From Neopestalotiopsis rosae (lineage: Eukaryota; Ascomycota; Sordariomycetes; Amphisphaeriales; Sporocadaceae): DNA of 64,000 nt. The notes below the pieces were generated by a model. It was not told the origin of the DNA, did no database searches, and saw only the letters and a list, made by a program, of their open reading frames with translations. Where the stretch lies: contig JALGAS010000003.1 of assembly GCA_023078685.1 (NCBI GenBank), positions 1,116,001 to 1,180,000 on the forward strand, in the 5' to 3' direction. Each line of letters opens with the position of its first letter. Positions within the stretch are counted from its first letter, which is position 1. The translations under genes and the position numbers were made by a program. This document shows positions 11,874 to 23,422 of this stretch, piece by piece.

Positions 11874-13999
11874 ATGGCCGGCCTGCTGCGTCGTCACGAG
11901 CACGAACCGCCCATTGGCGAGCTCCCCGTTCCTCACGGACCTGCCTTTGGCAACGAATACGAGGAATACCCCCAAGATACACATGTACCTCCCGCCACGG
12001 ATTACGAAAAGGACATCTTCAAGCACATCACTCAGCCCGATGACTCGTATACTCCCGAAGGCGTTTACTGGGCCGATCTGCCCTTCTGGAAGCGATGGAG
12101 CTTTGTCAACAAGGTCGACCAGGCCGAGGCCAAGGATGAGCTGGGCACCATTTGGTCCATGATGAAGAAGGATCCTCTGAGCCCTGTCGGCTGGTACTGG
12201 AGGCACGCCATTCTGCCCGGTGCCGGTCTCGGTCTCGAGGGTTACGTTCTGTTCTCCATTGGTAACCTCGAGCCTCTGTTCAAGTCTGTCTGGCCTGAGT
12301 GCTGGAGCAGCAGCCCCACCGTGTGCAGTCACAACTGGGTTGCTTCCATTACGTACCTCGAGGTTATCGGTATCATGGTTGGTCAAGTCGGTGTTGGTGT
12401 AAGTCAATTCTCGAAACTCGCTGTTCGGCATCCTGAAACTAATAATTATATCAGATCATCGGTGACTGGGTCGGACGACGATGGGGTCTCATTCAAGACG
12501 CCTTTATCATGTTCCTTGGTCTGTGTATCCTGACTGGTTCCTGGGGTGTTACTCTCAATGGCTGGATTATCTGCTACGCCTGGGCCTTGTTCTTCTACGG
12601 ATTCGGTGTCGGTGGAGAGTATCCCATTACTGCCACCTCCTCCATGGAGAACGCCGTCTCTGCTGGAAAGCTCTCGACCCGTGACGATCGTCTGCACCGT
12701 GGCCGCAAGGTTACCTTGGCTTTCATGATGCAGGGTTGGGGTCAGTTTGTCAACCAGGTCATGCTGATTGTTCTCATGTTCATCTTCAACCGTGGCTACG
12801 GCAACCCGCCCTACAGCGAGACTGCCACCCAGTGGGTCTTCCGTCTGTCTTTCGCCATCCCTGCCCTCGGCACACTGTGGCTCGTCTACTACCGTACCTG
12901 GAAGATGCCTTCTGCCGGCAAGAAGCTTGATCAAGCCAAGAAGAAGGCCAACGTCACCGGTTACGATGTCAAGTCGATGAAGCTTACTTTCAAGAACTTT
13001 GGTGGTCGCATCTTTGCTACTGCCTTGGGATGGTTCTGCAACGACGTCTTCTTCTACGGCAACAAGCTGTTCCAGGGTCAGTTCATCAACATTGTCTCCA
13101 ACAACCCCTCCTCGGTCATGACCACGTGGACCTGGAACTTGGTCAACTGCGTTGTCTCGCTCTGTGGCTACTACGCTGCATCTCTGCTTATTGACAACAA
13201 GATGTACGGACGCAAGATGATGCAGCAGGTTGGCTTCTTCATGTGCTTCATCATGTTTGTCATTCCCGCCTTTAACTACAAGTACTACACCAGCGCCGCC
13301 GGAGTCCACTCCTTCCAGGCCATGTACTTCTTGTCGTCTTTCTTCAACCAGTTTGGTCCCAATGCCGTTACCTTCTTGGTTGCTGGTGAGGTTTTCCCCA
13401 CCCAGATCCGCGCCAGTGCCCACGGTTTCTCCGCCTGTATTGGAAAGTCTGGAGCTCTGCTCGCCTCTGTCCTATACAACTACATCGACAACCAGACCAA
13501 GTTCTACGTTGTTCCCTGGTTCGGTCTCGCCGGTATGCTGGTTACCTGGGTCTGGCTCCCTGACACCACTGGTCTCGACCTGAAAGAGCAGGAGCGCCGC
13601 TGGCAATACATTCTCAACGACAAGTCCGATGAGTACCACGGTATCGCCATCCACCCCCAGCACTTGTCCATGTGGGAGCGCTGGTTGGGTGTCGGCAAGC
13701 CCTACCACCCCGACACCGACCTCAAGGCCAAGATTCGCGACATCAAGTCCGACTGGGAGGAGAAGCAGGCTGCCAAGGAAGATCCCGAGCAGGCCCACAT
13801 GGTTGAAGAGGATGAGGATTTCACCGATGAGATTCACAGCTACTTCCGTGGCGAGACTCCCCCAGCCAACCGTGGCCTCAAGAACTTCAACAAGGAGAAG
13901 GGAGAGGGAAAGCCAGAAGAGCCTCCTACCAAGACCATCCCTGACTCGCACGAGATCTCGGAGAAGACGGCAGACTCTGGCGCTTCGTCGACTTCCTAG
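11874..13999 (+). CDS. MFS transporter, phosphate/glycerophosphodiester permease (Git1-like)
   Basis: Twelve-helix proton symporter of the plasma membrane. The closest families known to me are fungal inorganic-phosphate permeases and Git1-type glycerophosphoinositol/glycerophosphocholine permeases; the substrate cannot be fixed from sequence. Exons 11874..12398 and 12455..13999 (56-nt GTAAGT...CAG intron) give 689 aa. The first ~105 residues are hydrophilic. Helices begin near the WYWRHAILPGAGLGLEGY segment. The MFS loop 2-3 signature GDWVGRRWG is at 178-186, followed by FYGFGVGGEYPITAT, the phosphate-symporter-type motif. An intact second half with VAGEVFPTQIRASAHG follows, then a ~100-residue acidic cytosolic tail. 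The start follows an A-rich leader and is the first ATG of the conserved frame. Confidence 0.85.
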
Positions 14000-14721
14000 T
14001 CTGCTAGCATGGAGAGACCCAGATACCGCCTGTCGGCATCAAGTCAAACTCACTTGGATGAAATATCTTTGCAATTGGATTTGTTGAGCGCGAGAAGGGA
14101 ATGACGACCTAGGATAATCGGGAATGAGATCAGCTGTTTTTCTTGGGGCATAAGCGCAGCACCATAATTTGGCGCGCAACAGCATGAAAGCCTAAAATGG
14201 CCGGCGTTTACAGGCGTTGTTGATGATACCTAATACGAACGATATGAGTCGAAACAAAGGGAGCGTCCACGGCGTTCACTATAGTACATAGAGAGGCGCC
14301 CGCCCAACGAGGCTCGTTGCACACAACCAGAGCATATATAAATAAATATCATGGACGAAATTCTCCCTACCACCCAAGAACATGAGATGATTTTTGAGTT
14401 ATACCATGGTGCATGTCATGATAATAAAATCAGATGAATGAGGCTACATGTGGTATAGGCGGACGCCACAAGATCTCCAACTTGACTACAAGTTGCCTAG
14501 AATGCGAAGCCCGCTGTAAGCCACAGCCGAGAGATCTCCCGCGCCCGCGTACGCCATACAGAGGATTCCCATGTCCGTCAGCCCGTCTCTAGTCCATCAG
14601 ATCTCACCCGAAGACCCAAGCTCAAGCTTCCGTATACACAGTACATTCAATTTGCAAACTCCGGATGACGGAGGGAAAAAAGAGGGGAGGGAGCGCCGCA
14701 TTTTTTCCTCCACTCCCGATT
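14000..14721. other. Convergent intergenic region
   Basis: 3' flanks of the permease gene and the minus-strand membrane-protein gene. AT-rich stretches near 14330-14430 fit UTR and polyadenylation sequence. No gene seen. Confidence 0.6.
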
Positions 14722-15234
14722 CTAAGCATCCCCGATCCGCCCGAAGAGACCCGCGAGCGTGGCGAGTTTGAACAAGAACGTGGCCAGGGGTGCGAGCATG
14801 AGCACACGCGTCTGTTCATCGTGGTACCATTCGGAGGGGTGGGCGTGGTTATACCACGCGGAGCCATCATGCCCGTGCTGCTGCTGCATCTCGGACAAGG
14901 TCGACGTGATGACGTACCAGTGCGTAATGTCGGCCACCGCCAGCAGCGCGATGTGGCACTTTAGCAGGCGCGGGTTCGGCGGGCTGGACAGGAGGACCAG
15001 CAGGCCGTAGATGAGCATGCTCAGGAGGTAGGTGGCCGAGAGGCCCGGGGCCGAGAGCGCACCCACGCCCACGTCGTTTAGAGATGATGACGAGGAGGAC
15101 GAGGCGGCGAAAAGGGAAAGAAGGGGTAGTCGGTGGGCATAGGTCATGCTCATGCCGTAGAGAATAATCGGGGGTTCCAGGTAGAGGAAAAAGATGCGGG
15201 GGATCACGGGGAGGAGGGAGGCCGTTGTTTTCAT
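14722..15234 (-). CDS. Small four-helix membrane protein, DUF7704-like
   Basis: Intronless frame of 170 aa from the ATG at 15234. The N-terminus, containing IPRIFFLYLEPP, resembles the opening of the fungal DUF7704 family, whose role is unknown to me. Four hydrophobic segments are visible: about 8-27, a second around ATYLLSMLIYGLLVLL, a third around HIALLAVADITHWYVI, and a fourth near the C-terminus (LMLAPLATFLFKLATLAGLF). A serine run lies between helices 1 and 2 and a His-rich loop between 3 and 4. The frame is open upstream to 15438, but that part contains no membrane or conserved sequence, so the internal ATG is preferred. It is transcribed in the same direction as the aminopeptidase gene, 0.75 kb away. 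Confidence 0.75.
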   Translation of the reverse strand: MKTTASLLPVIPRIFFLYLEPPIILYGMSMTYAHRLPLLSLFAASSSSSSSLNDVGVGALSAPGLSATYLLSMLIYGLLVLLSSPPNPRLLKCHIALLAVADITHWYVITSTLSEMQQQHGHDGSAWYNHAHPSEWYHDEQTRVLMLAPLATFLFKLATLAGLFGRIGDA

Positions 15235-15988
15235 CGTGCTTGTCGTTGCTTTTGGTGGATATGTGACCGACTCAACCGAGTTCATGTGTCTAGTTTCAAT
15301 ATTGTCAAGGTTTTTGGTTGTAAAGACTTTTGCTTGGTTGGGTTGTGCCTGATGTGGATATGAACCCCCAACTGTGATATATCCCAAAACTTGGTGTTTG
15401 ACGAAATGCTCAAGTTGGTTTTTCTGATCGCTGCTCAAGTGAGGATAAGATGCTGATGGTCAACGCGGCCGCTTGATACATGGGGTAAGCAACAATAGTC
15501 GTCAGTAGGTGGCCATGTTAGTGCAAGTAAGACATGTAATGTCCGAGTCAGACCTATTATATGCACAGAGAAAGAATAGGGAGATGGGCACAGCAAACAA
15601 CTTGCCATGCTTCCCCTTTTTATGACTTTGCAATGCTGTGCCGCAGATGCTGAGAGTGATCTATCGTGACCAACTGTAAGGATACATATTTCCTTGAAAG
15701 TACAGCAAGGTAGTCCGCATATCGCCATTCACAAACCACGATGAGATAAACACAAATGAAAAGTGTTTGATTCTTGGTGTCTTCTTTTCATTTTCTCTCA
15801 CTGATCAAGGTCTAGTTCTGTACTAGTTTAAGTGAGTGCTATACAGGTCCAGCTCGGACATATTTAAAACAACATGGCAGCAGCTTTGTGCCCACCATGA
15901 TGAACTCACTTATAAAGCAATCATCGGCCCGTCAACGTGGCATGTTCACTGACCAGTCCCTAAACCCTTACAGGTGTGCCTTGTGTAG
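15235..15988. other. Intergenic: promoter of the DUF7704-like gene and 3' flank of the aminopeptidase gene
   Basis: Two minus-strand genes in tandem flank this stretch. No coding or RNA gene recognised. Confidence 0.6.
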
Positions 15989-18900
15989 TCAGTAGCCATT
16001 GCTCTTGACCCACGAGGCAACATCGTCAACGTCACGCTTGACCCAAGCAATCTTACTCCTGATTGCGTCCTTGCTCTGAGCTAGGGGCTGAGCAAACAGC
16101 TTCGTGTCAATATCCTTGAAGAAAGCCTCCACTCGGTCGAGCTGCTCCTGCTTGGTGAAGCTGCTCGTGCAAATGGTGACCATGCTGCCCAGGATGTTGG
16201 CATTGCCACTGAGACGCTTGGAGATCTCGGGCCACCTCTCCGTCATCCACTTGAATAGAGCCTCGATACCCTCGGCGTGACTCCTCAGGCCGCTAGCTGG
16301 CAGGTAAATATCTTGGCTCTTGACTTCAGACGACAGAATAAGGTCCAGGGTGCGCTGGATGAGCTCAGGTTCCTTGGAGCGACCAAGGACGCGAAGAGCC
16401 GTGTTGCGCTCATCACTGTTGTTGGAGTCACGGAAAATCTTGAGAATCGCTTCGTACTCCTCCTTTCCACCATACTTGAGGGCCATGCCAAAGACGCTTC
16501 CACGAATGTTGGGGTGGATAGCAGACTTGTCGCCGGCAGCGTACTTGGCAAACATCTCCTTGGCAGCTGTAATGATCTGCTTGTCACCGGCAATACCAGC
16601 AGCACCAAAGACCATAGCCTTGAACTGTTGCTCGACGTGGCCGTCCTTGTCGCTAAAGACCCATCCTTGCTTGTGGGCCCGCTCGCTGACAAGGTCTCTG
16701 ACAAAAGCCTCCAGACCGTCCTTGACCGACTTGTCCTCAAAGACCCAAGCCGACTGTACGGTAGAGTTGCGGGCAATGATCTCGCTCCAGACAACAAAAG
16801 AGTCCTCGGTATCGAAGCCCTTTAGCAGATTCAACACACCAGAGGTCTTTTGGTAACCCGAGACCGCCAAAGCACCAGCATCAGCAATCATACCAGCACG
16901 ATCCTCCACGCTCAAGAGACCCTCCTTAGCAGATCGGCCAAGCTTCTCAAGGCGCTCGGGGGTGTACGAAGTTCGGTAGATGCTAGTGTGGTTGGCATTG
17001 AGCTTGAAGAAATCCAAGTCCTTGACCTTGAAGTTGCCCTCCCGCTCAGAAAGCGTCAGGCTCTCGTCGACGCCGTCCTCGGTTCGCAAGCCCAGGAAGA
17101 CAGGATACAGAACCTTGTCTTCTTCCGGCTTGACGTCTCCCGTTCTCAGGAAGCGGTTCTGCTTGACGTGAATCGACTTGTCACTGTTTTCAGTGACCTG
17201 AACGACAGGATATCCAACGTTCTTGGTCCAGATTGACATGATATCCTTGACAGGCTTGCCACTGGCATCCTCAAGGGCAGCCCAGAGGTCCTCGGTCTGG
17301 GTGTTGCCGTAGGCGTGCTTCTTGATGTATCGTCTCACACCCTCCAAGAAGGTTTCCTCTCCCAGGTAGGTTGAGATCATGCGGAGGACACACGAACCCT
17401 TGGAATACGAAATGGCATCGAAAATCTGATCGACTTCGCTGGCACGCTTGACAGGAACCTCGATGGGATGACTGCTGCGGAGCGAGTCGAGACCAAGAGC
17501 GCTTTGCAGGTTGTCCGTGACATAGTTCTCCCAGACCTTCCATTCCGGGTAGAAGTAGTTGCAACTCAACCAACTCATCAGGGTTGCGAAACCCTCGTTG
17601 AGCCAGAGACCCTCCCACCAGTCCATGGTCACCAGGTTTCCAAACCATTGGTGAGCCAACTCGTGCTGCACAACCTCAGCAACGCGCTCCTTCATGGCGG
17701 CGCCACTCGTCTTCTCGTCATAGAGAAGATCGACAACACGATAAGTGATGAGACCCCAGTTCTCCATGGCTCCAGCCGCAAAATCGGGGATAGCAACCAT
17801 GTCCATCTTGGGCAGAGGGAAATCGGCACCAAAGATCTTCTCGTAGTACTCAAGGGTACGGGCAGCGAGCTCGAGGGAGAAGCGACCGTGCTCAATGTCG
17901 GAGCTGGGAGGCGCATATACGCGAATGGGAACGCGGAACTTCTTGGTCTCGATGTAGTTCAGTTCGCCGATAATGAAGGCTACGAGGTAGGTGGACATGA
18001 GGGGGGTCGGGTTGAACTTGACGGCCTTCTTGGTTGCGCCTGAGAACTCGGATGTGACCTCGGACTCGGAAGCAACGTCCATGTTGCTCAGACATGTGAG
18101 GTGCTTGTCTGCAATGAGGGTGACGGTGAAGTTTGCCTTGTGGATAGGCTCGTCAAAGCAGGGAAAAGCTCTTCGGCAGTCGTTGGCCTCCATCTGTGTG
18201 GTTGCGAGAATGCCCTCGGTGCCATCAGACTTCTTGTAAGTCGAGCGGTAGAAACCAGCCATCTGGTCGTTCAATTGGCCAGTGTACTTGACCTCGAGTG
18301 TAATCTTGCCGCCGGCAGGAATGACATCCTTCAGATCGATCTTGGACACCTGCTTCGACTCATCGTATGTGATGGCGGTCGAGGAACTGAAGGAGAATAA
18401 CCTGTTAGTACTGACCCATGCGCAAATGAACTTTTGCTGCGCTTTTGCAACTTACGTGACCAGCTTGTCCCCCTCCTTGACGTTGGCGCTGTGGATGTCA
18501 ATCTCGAGCGTGTGTAACGAGATGGACTTGGTCTCTTCCTTGACGTCAAAATCAACCAAGACGGTTCCCTTGAAGATGAACTTGTCGAAGTCGGGTTCCA
18601 ACGTGACATCATAGTGCTTGGGGATCACGTTGGTCGGCAGCAACTCGCGGCCCTGAGTCGGGTCCGGGTTGGCGCCGCCAAAGTGCTCAGATTCTCCGCC
18701 GGCGAGTCTGCACATGCTGTTCTGTCTGCGGTAGGAACAGTGTCTAACGGGGGGTGTTCTGAGGGAGCTGGACCGGGAGTGCTTGGTACTGAAGAGCTCG
18801 GGTCGAAGCAGAACAGAAGATGTATTATGGAAAGGTGCGGCGGCGGTGGTGCTGAGGGGGCGTGGAGTCAAACTGCATAAGCTCTCGAGTTAGCCTACTG

Positions 18901-19222
18901 GTATGGTTTGGATTTGGTAGGTAGGTAGTCAAAGTGGTCAAGGTGGCAAGGCTGGATGGAGGAGGTGGGTGGGTATTGAAGTAGTGGTGGTAGTATGTAG
19001 TAATAGCAGGAAAGTGTGTCAAGTGTGTTTGTGTCTTTTTTTTACTTGCCCTCGTGCAGGTGAAGAAGATGAACTTGTTTGGTAACTCCTGAGACACCTT
19101 GTAACAGCTGTAGTAGAAAGAACAGCAAGCGGGTATCGCTTTGCGGTGTGTTGTAAAGAAGAAGAGGTTGCTAGGGAGATTCTAGAAATAGACTCCAGCC
19201 GAGTGAGTTGACGAAGCGTCAT
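15989..19222 (-). CDS. M1-family zinc aminopeptidase (Ape2/Aap1 type) with probable mitochondrial presequence
   Basis: Metallopeptidase that removes N-terminal residues from peptides. Model on the minus strand: 19222..19098, 18872..18456 and 18386..15989, giving 979 aa in frame. The 69-nt second intron (18387..18455) has clear GTAAGT and CAG ends. The first intron (18873..19097) is inferred: the conserved frame of exon 2 has no ATG until 18715, a GCTAAC branch and CAG acceptor lie just upstream, and a phase-compatible donor (weak, GTGTCT) follows an exon that opens MTLRQLTRLES and is rich in R, S, T and A, like a mitochondrial targeting peptide. Catalytic features: GAMEN (386-390), HELAH (422-426) and E445 exactly 18 residues later. 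A C-terminal ERAP1-like helical domain follows. Starting at 18715 would give an 885-aa cytosolic-length form. Confidence 0.9.
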
Positions 19223-20687
19223 GTTATAGAAACAAGACGGGCAAGGAGAGCCGGGGGGGTCCAAATGGGGTCGGTTCCTCAAGAGAAATTGGCTTGCACC
19301 ACTATACGAATAACAAACAAATAATAATAATAATAATACAATACAGTACAGACGTGTCAAAAGAAGGAAGGAGGGGCTAGTCAAACAAGATCCCGCTCCA
19401 TGCACAATATCCTACAGTTGCATACAAGAGGATGGGCAAATGTCCGTCTTGTCTCAAGGGAACATGAAAGCCAAGCAAAAAGAGTGATGATCCTTCTTGG
19501 TTCTCGCGGCAAAGGGCCCAAAAGGATGCAAGGGGGGTTGTTTAGAGGACAGAGCAGGCTGAGAGCTGAGCATGTAGTTTGACGTGGAAGAAGGAGAAGA
19601 GAGGAAGACTGAAAAAAATATTCAATACGCAGCGTCTGTCCCCCAATCACGAGCTGCATATGCGACCGCCTTAACCCCTACCCGGCATAGGAGCCGCTCC
19701 CCGAATAATGGCACCAGACGAGCGCCAGAAGACCCTGACCATGCACTATGGCTAATGCTAGCTAATGCCAATTCGGGCACCCTTCAGGCCCGCAAACGAG
19801 TGATCTAAAGCACGATAGGCTCATTTTATCGCGGGGTTCATTTCGCTATAGCAGCTCGATCGCACACCTACCCCTCCTTCCACCTTCAGCAGCCAGCGCG
19901 TCGGTTGGTCGATTCCTCTAGTAGGGCGACATGGGCGGTACTTACAGCAAGGAAGTTTTGTGATTGAGTGCCCCAGGTCGCTAGTCGGTAGCGTTTGAGC
20001 GCCTTGGTATTGACGTGCCATTTCGCCCATCTCTGCTCAACGCCCGTAACGTGACATAAGAATGATGCTCTGTCCAAAACCGTACTCAATTGTCTGTTGC
20101 AAATTTCCGGGCCCCCATTTGCTACGGAGAAGACGGGGCACAGGTGTCCATGGCCGCCGCGTAGCTTTTCGAAGCTGGATCTAGCGGCCCGGGCAACATG
20201 TACGTTTTACAGGGACAGGCGTTGCCGACACGGGTAAAAGTGGCTAGAGGGTTACATATGATAGAGTTGTATAATAAAACAGCAAACAGACCATGTGGTC
20301 ATTATGCTAGTGGAGAGTTCGCTACTACGCATGGTTACAACATGCACTTGGATCACATATTAACAATTTGCATACCCGTCACGAGTAAACATGTAACACG
20401 TTTTGAAGGATGAGCACGAATCGCCCCCTTCTGTATCTGGCCCAATCATCATGTGCATCCTGCTGCAATATTCCCATATCGTTTGGGCAGCAAATGCTAC
20501 TCTTACCTTGTACCGACAGAATCGTTAATTTTTGGCCCCATTAGTCTCTTTACTCACGAACTGCCCCTGCTCGTGTATTTTATGTACGAAGGAATTCTCA
20601 CGTGAACTTGGCCCCTAGTCGATGGAAAGACCCTGGCGAACAGGGTGAGAAAAAATAGCTTTACGAGGACCTCATCATTAATTAAAT
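19223..20687. other. Intergenic: aminopeptidase promoter and 3' flank of the Laa2-like gene
   Basis: About 1.46 kb without a gene. An (AAT)n microsatellite lies at about 19319-19338. The rest has no reading frame with protein-like composition and no RNA gene that I can recognise. Confidence 0.55.
19319..19338. repeat. (AAT)n trinucleotide microsatellite
   Basis: About six consecutive AAT units in the aminopeptidase upstream region, roughly 100 bp before its inferred ATG. Confidence 0.85.
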
Positions 20688-22390
20688 CTACTTTCTCGTC
20701 TTGCGAGCATGCTTCACTAGGTTCTCTATCACGCCCTCAAATGCTTCCCTATCTCCAATCTTCTCGTCTGTCCTCTTTTGCCAGTACTCTAGCAATTCCT
20801 TGGCTAGACCCTCCATTTCCTCCAGGCGTTTGACGTGTCCCTTGAGTTCCGTATCCGTCATACCCCCGAGTGCCTCATCCGTTGTGGTACACAGCTGTTT
20901 TGCCGCCACGAGATCAAGAGCTGGTTCCGGATCCGGACCCTTTCGTTTCTTTGATGCAGACCGAGGCTTCTCTTTCCCTTGGGAGTCGAGTGATACCGTT
21001 GAATCATTTGCCCCAGTCTTTCGTAGCCGAGAAACTGATCGAGACTCGGACGAGGTTCGTAACGAACCATTAGAAGTTACCCGGTGAAGCGAAGGAAGGA
21101 CAAGTTTCTTTTGCTTGGATGCTGGCAATATCTCGTCCAAGTCAACGGGTACGCCTAGAGATACTAGGAATAATCGACGTATACGAGATCGGATCCAGTC
21201 CGGAGGCTGTAGCGGCGGAGGTGCCGCGAGTTGTGACCACAAAGAAGCACTTCGTGGATTAAAGAATATGGGGTTCTCCTTGGGAGGTGAAGGTAGTATA
21301 GGTAGATCCGCTAGATCGGGAGGGAAAAGTGCGTCCAGATAAGGCTCCGTAGCAGCTATTATGTCTTCAGAGTCAAGACCGTCCAGGTCTAATATAGGCT
21401 GTAGAAGGAGATGATTAGTCTTGACGGACTTAAAAGCAAGGTATGAACTTGTACATACAAACGAAGGTGTAGCGACCGGAGGCGGAGCAGCCACTGGGGG
21501 AGGTGCTGTCGTCTCCGCCTCGGCCTCTTGGAAACCGTCACCAAAATCTTCAAAGTCTGCGTCCTCATCACCCTCTTCGAAATCGTCAAAATCATCGCCG
21601 AAGCCATCATCGGCTTCTTCATCATCATCGTTGGCCCCTGGTTCGTCTGCGTCAGCCATTGATCTCGTGGCTGACGATTTCCTCCGGTGTTTAGTTGGCG
21701 ACTTGAGAGCAGGAGACTCAGGCGCTTCATCTACGAGGACAGGGTCAATCGATGGGGGTGGCTCAAGAGGACTTGGCTGCCGTACCGGTTGCTTCTCCAG
21801 TAGTTCCAAGGTCGGCGGGTACAGTGTTGGCCTCGCCCGTACCGTCTGCTTTTCTCACAAAGTCGGGAGCAGCATCTGCTTTGTGTAAATCCTCGTGGTA
21901 ATGGTGCGTCTTTGAGCCCTCCTCGTCGGGCGTCTCATCGACTACAGTCTTTGGAATAGGCTGTCCTCCAGGTGTGGACGGGGACGAATCATTGGCGGGT
22001 TCAGATTCGTTGGCGGATTGAGGCTCGGAGGGGGCTTCCTCGTCAGGAATGACAGCGATCTCGTCGGGGACGGCATCACCAGTGCGCTTCTCGTAGGCTT
22101 CTGTGCCCGGCACTTCACCGTATGATGGTTCATCATCCACCTTTTCGACTCTGAGCTTGGGCACCGGAGAGGCAGCCACAGCTTCGTCTTCAGGAGCGGA
22201 CTGAGCGTCGGAAAAGTGGTCGTCAGACTCAGAGGCTGCGAAAGCAATGGTCAGCGATCTGGGGGAAAGCAGCTTCAACAGGCAGATGACAGCCGGACGG
22301 GTACATACACAGCTCATGGGCACCGGGGTCCTTGATCCCTTCCCGCTCGGGAGCCTCGAGGCTTTCAGATCCCCGTCTCGAATCAGACAT
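20688..22390 (-). CDS. Acidic protein resembling Laa2/aftiphilin-type clathrin-adaptor accessory factors
   Basis: Start at the ATG at 22390. Exons: 22390..22309; 22235 down to about 21823 or 21843; then to 21459; then 21398..20688. Introns 22236..22308 (GTATGT...CAG) and 21399..21458 (GTATGT...CAG, 60 nt, frame-preserving) are clear. The middle junction is ambiguous: a 46-nt intron at 21777..21822 (507 aa) or a 112-nt intron at 21731..21842 (485 aa). The N-terminal half is disordered and rich in E, D, P and S. A block of repeated acidic-F motifs follows (DDGFGDDFDDF, DFEDFGDGF), like the adaptor ear-binding motifs of yeast Laa2 and animal aftiphilin. The C-terminal half holds a conserved-looking helical domain (LDSEDIIAATEPYLDALFP, SLWSQLAAPP, WIRSRIRRLFLVSLGVPVDL) and a basic, coiled-coil-prone tail. 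The functional assignment is tentative. Confidence 0.75.
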
Positions 22391-23422
22391 GTCGCCGATT
22401 TGAAGAAAGCGAGTTTTCGTGCAAATGTGCGTGAAGGAGGAGTGACGACAATCGAATGGGCTGGTCCAAGTTGGGGATCGGCTGTGAAGCTACTAGGTAC
22501 TAGTAGCGCTGCCGCTCAATGCGCGATGCTATGAGAAAGCGGCCGTAGCCAGTATACCCCCTGTTGCAAATTAAGGTAAGGCACTTGTAGTGGTTCACGG
22601 TACTGATATGTATCTTGTAGTTGATGATTGGAGGATACGGTGGGAAAAAAGAAAGGTGTTTGGCTTCGGAATTATGTGTGTATTCAGGGGCTTTGGATGT
22701 TGATCAAAGGTAGATTCTTCTTCGATGTTACCTGTCTAGGCACGCAAAATCAAGTTCATTCATGCATCGAGAGTCCAGGCCATGATCTTAGAAAGGATGA
22801 GAGTGCAGGTGCAGGTAAAAAGGCGGGAGGACGGGTCCAGACCTCCTTAGCTATGATAGCGACTAGCCTGGTTTGGGGGAAGCTGTACAACTGTGCAATT
22901 GTGCCAGTGGACGATTACCGACCCCTCTGTGCGAGCTATGATTGATTCAGACTGTGACGGGAGCTGTCTGTCAGGTTGCTGCACCCGACTCCAGCCTTGC
23001 CAGGAGTGGGGCCATTGAACTGGGTCTTTGAGAGCTGCGCGAGGCTGAGGGTAGAAAATAACCCGTGCAATCACACCCCTGGCCCCGACTTGGTTGACCC
23101 CCCAGCGCGTCTCTCTAGCGTGCTTAACCCAACTCTAGCTGTGTGCCTGTGCTTGCTTTTTCTTTTGGGAGCTCTAGCATCGTCGTCTGGCGCAAAAAAA
23201 CAGACGTACAAACAACAAAAGTCAATTGCTCCAAACCTGTCGCCGGTTTGCACCTTTGGCACACCCGCCCAATCCTCGTTCGATCCTCTTGAGCTTGGCG
23301 ACCTGAGGATGAGAACAGATTGAAACCTGACGACAACCGAATAGAGCCTGTGAATACTTGCAGCGTCCGCGTCCACCTTGATATCGATCTCCCATTCCAG
23401 AGCGACAAGCAAACAGCACATC
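22391..23422. other. Divergent intergenic region
   Basis: Shared upstream region of the Laa2-like gene (leftward) and the NSP1 gene (rightward), about 1 kb. No gene, repeat array or RNA gene recognised. Confidence 0.6.

Noticed and set aside
12446..13423. 325-codon minus-strand frame opposite the permease gene
   Set aside because: Composition mirrors the permease codons; no independent start context or motif.
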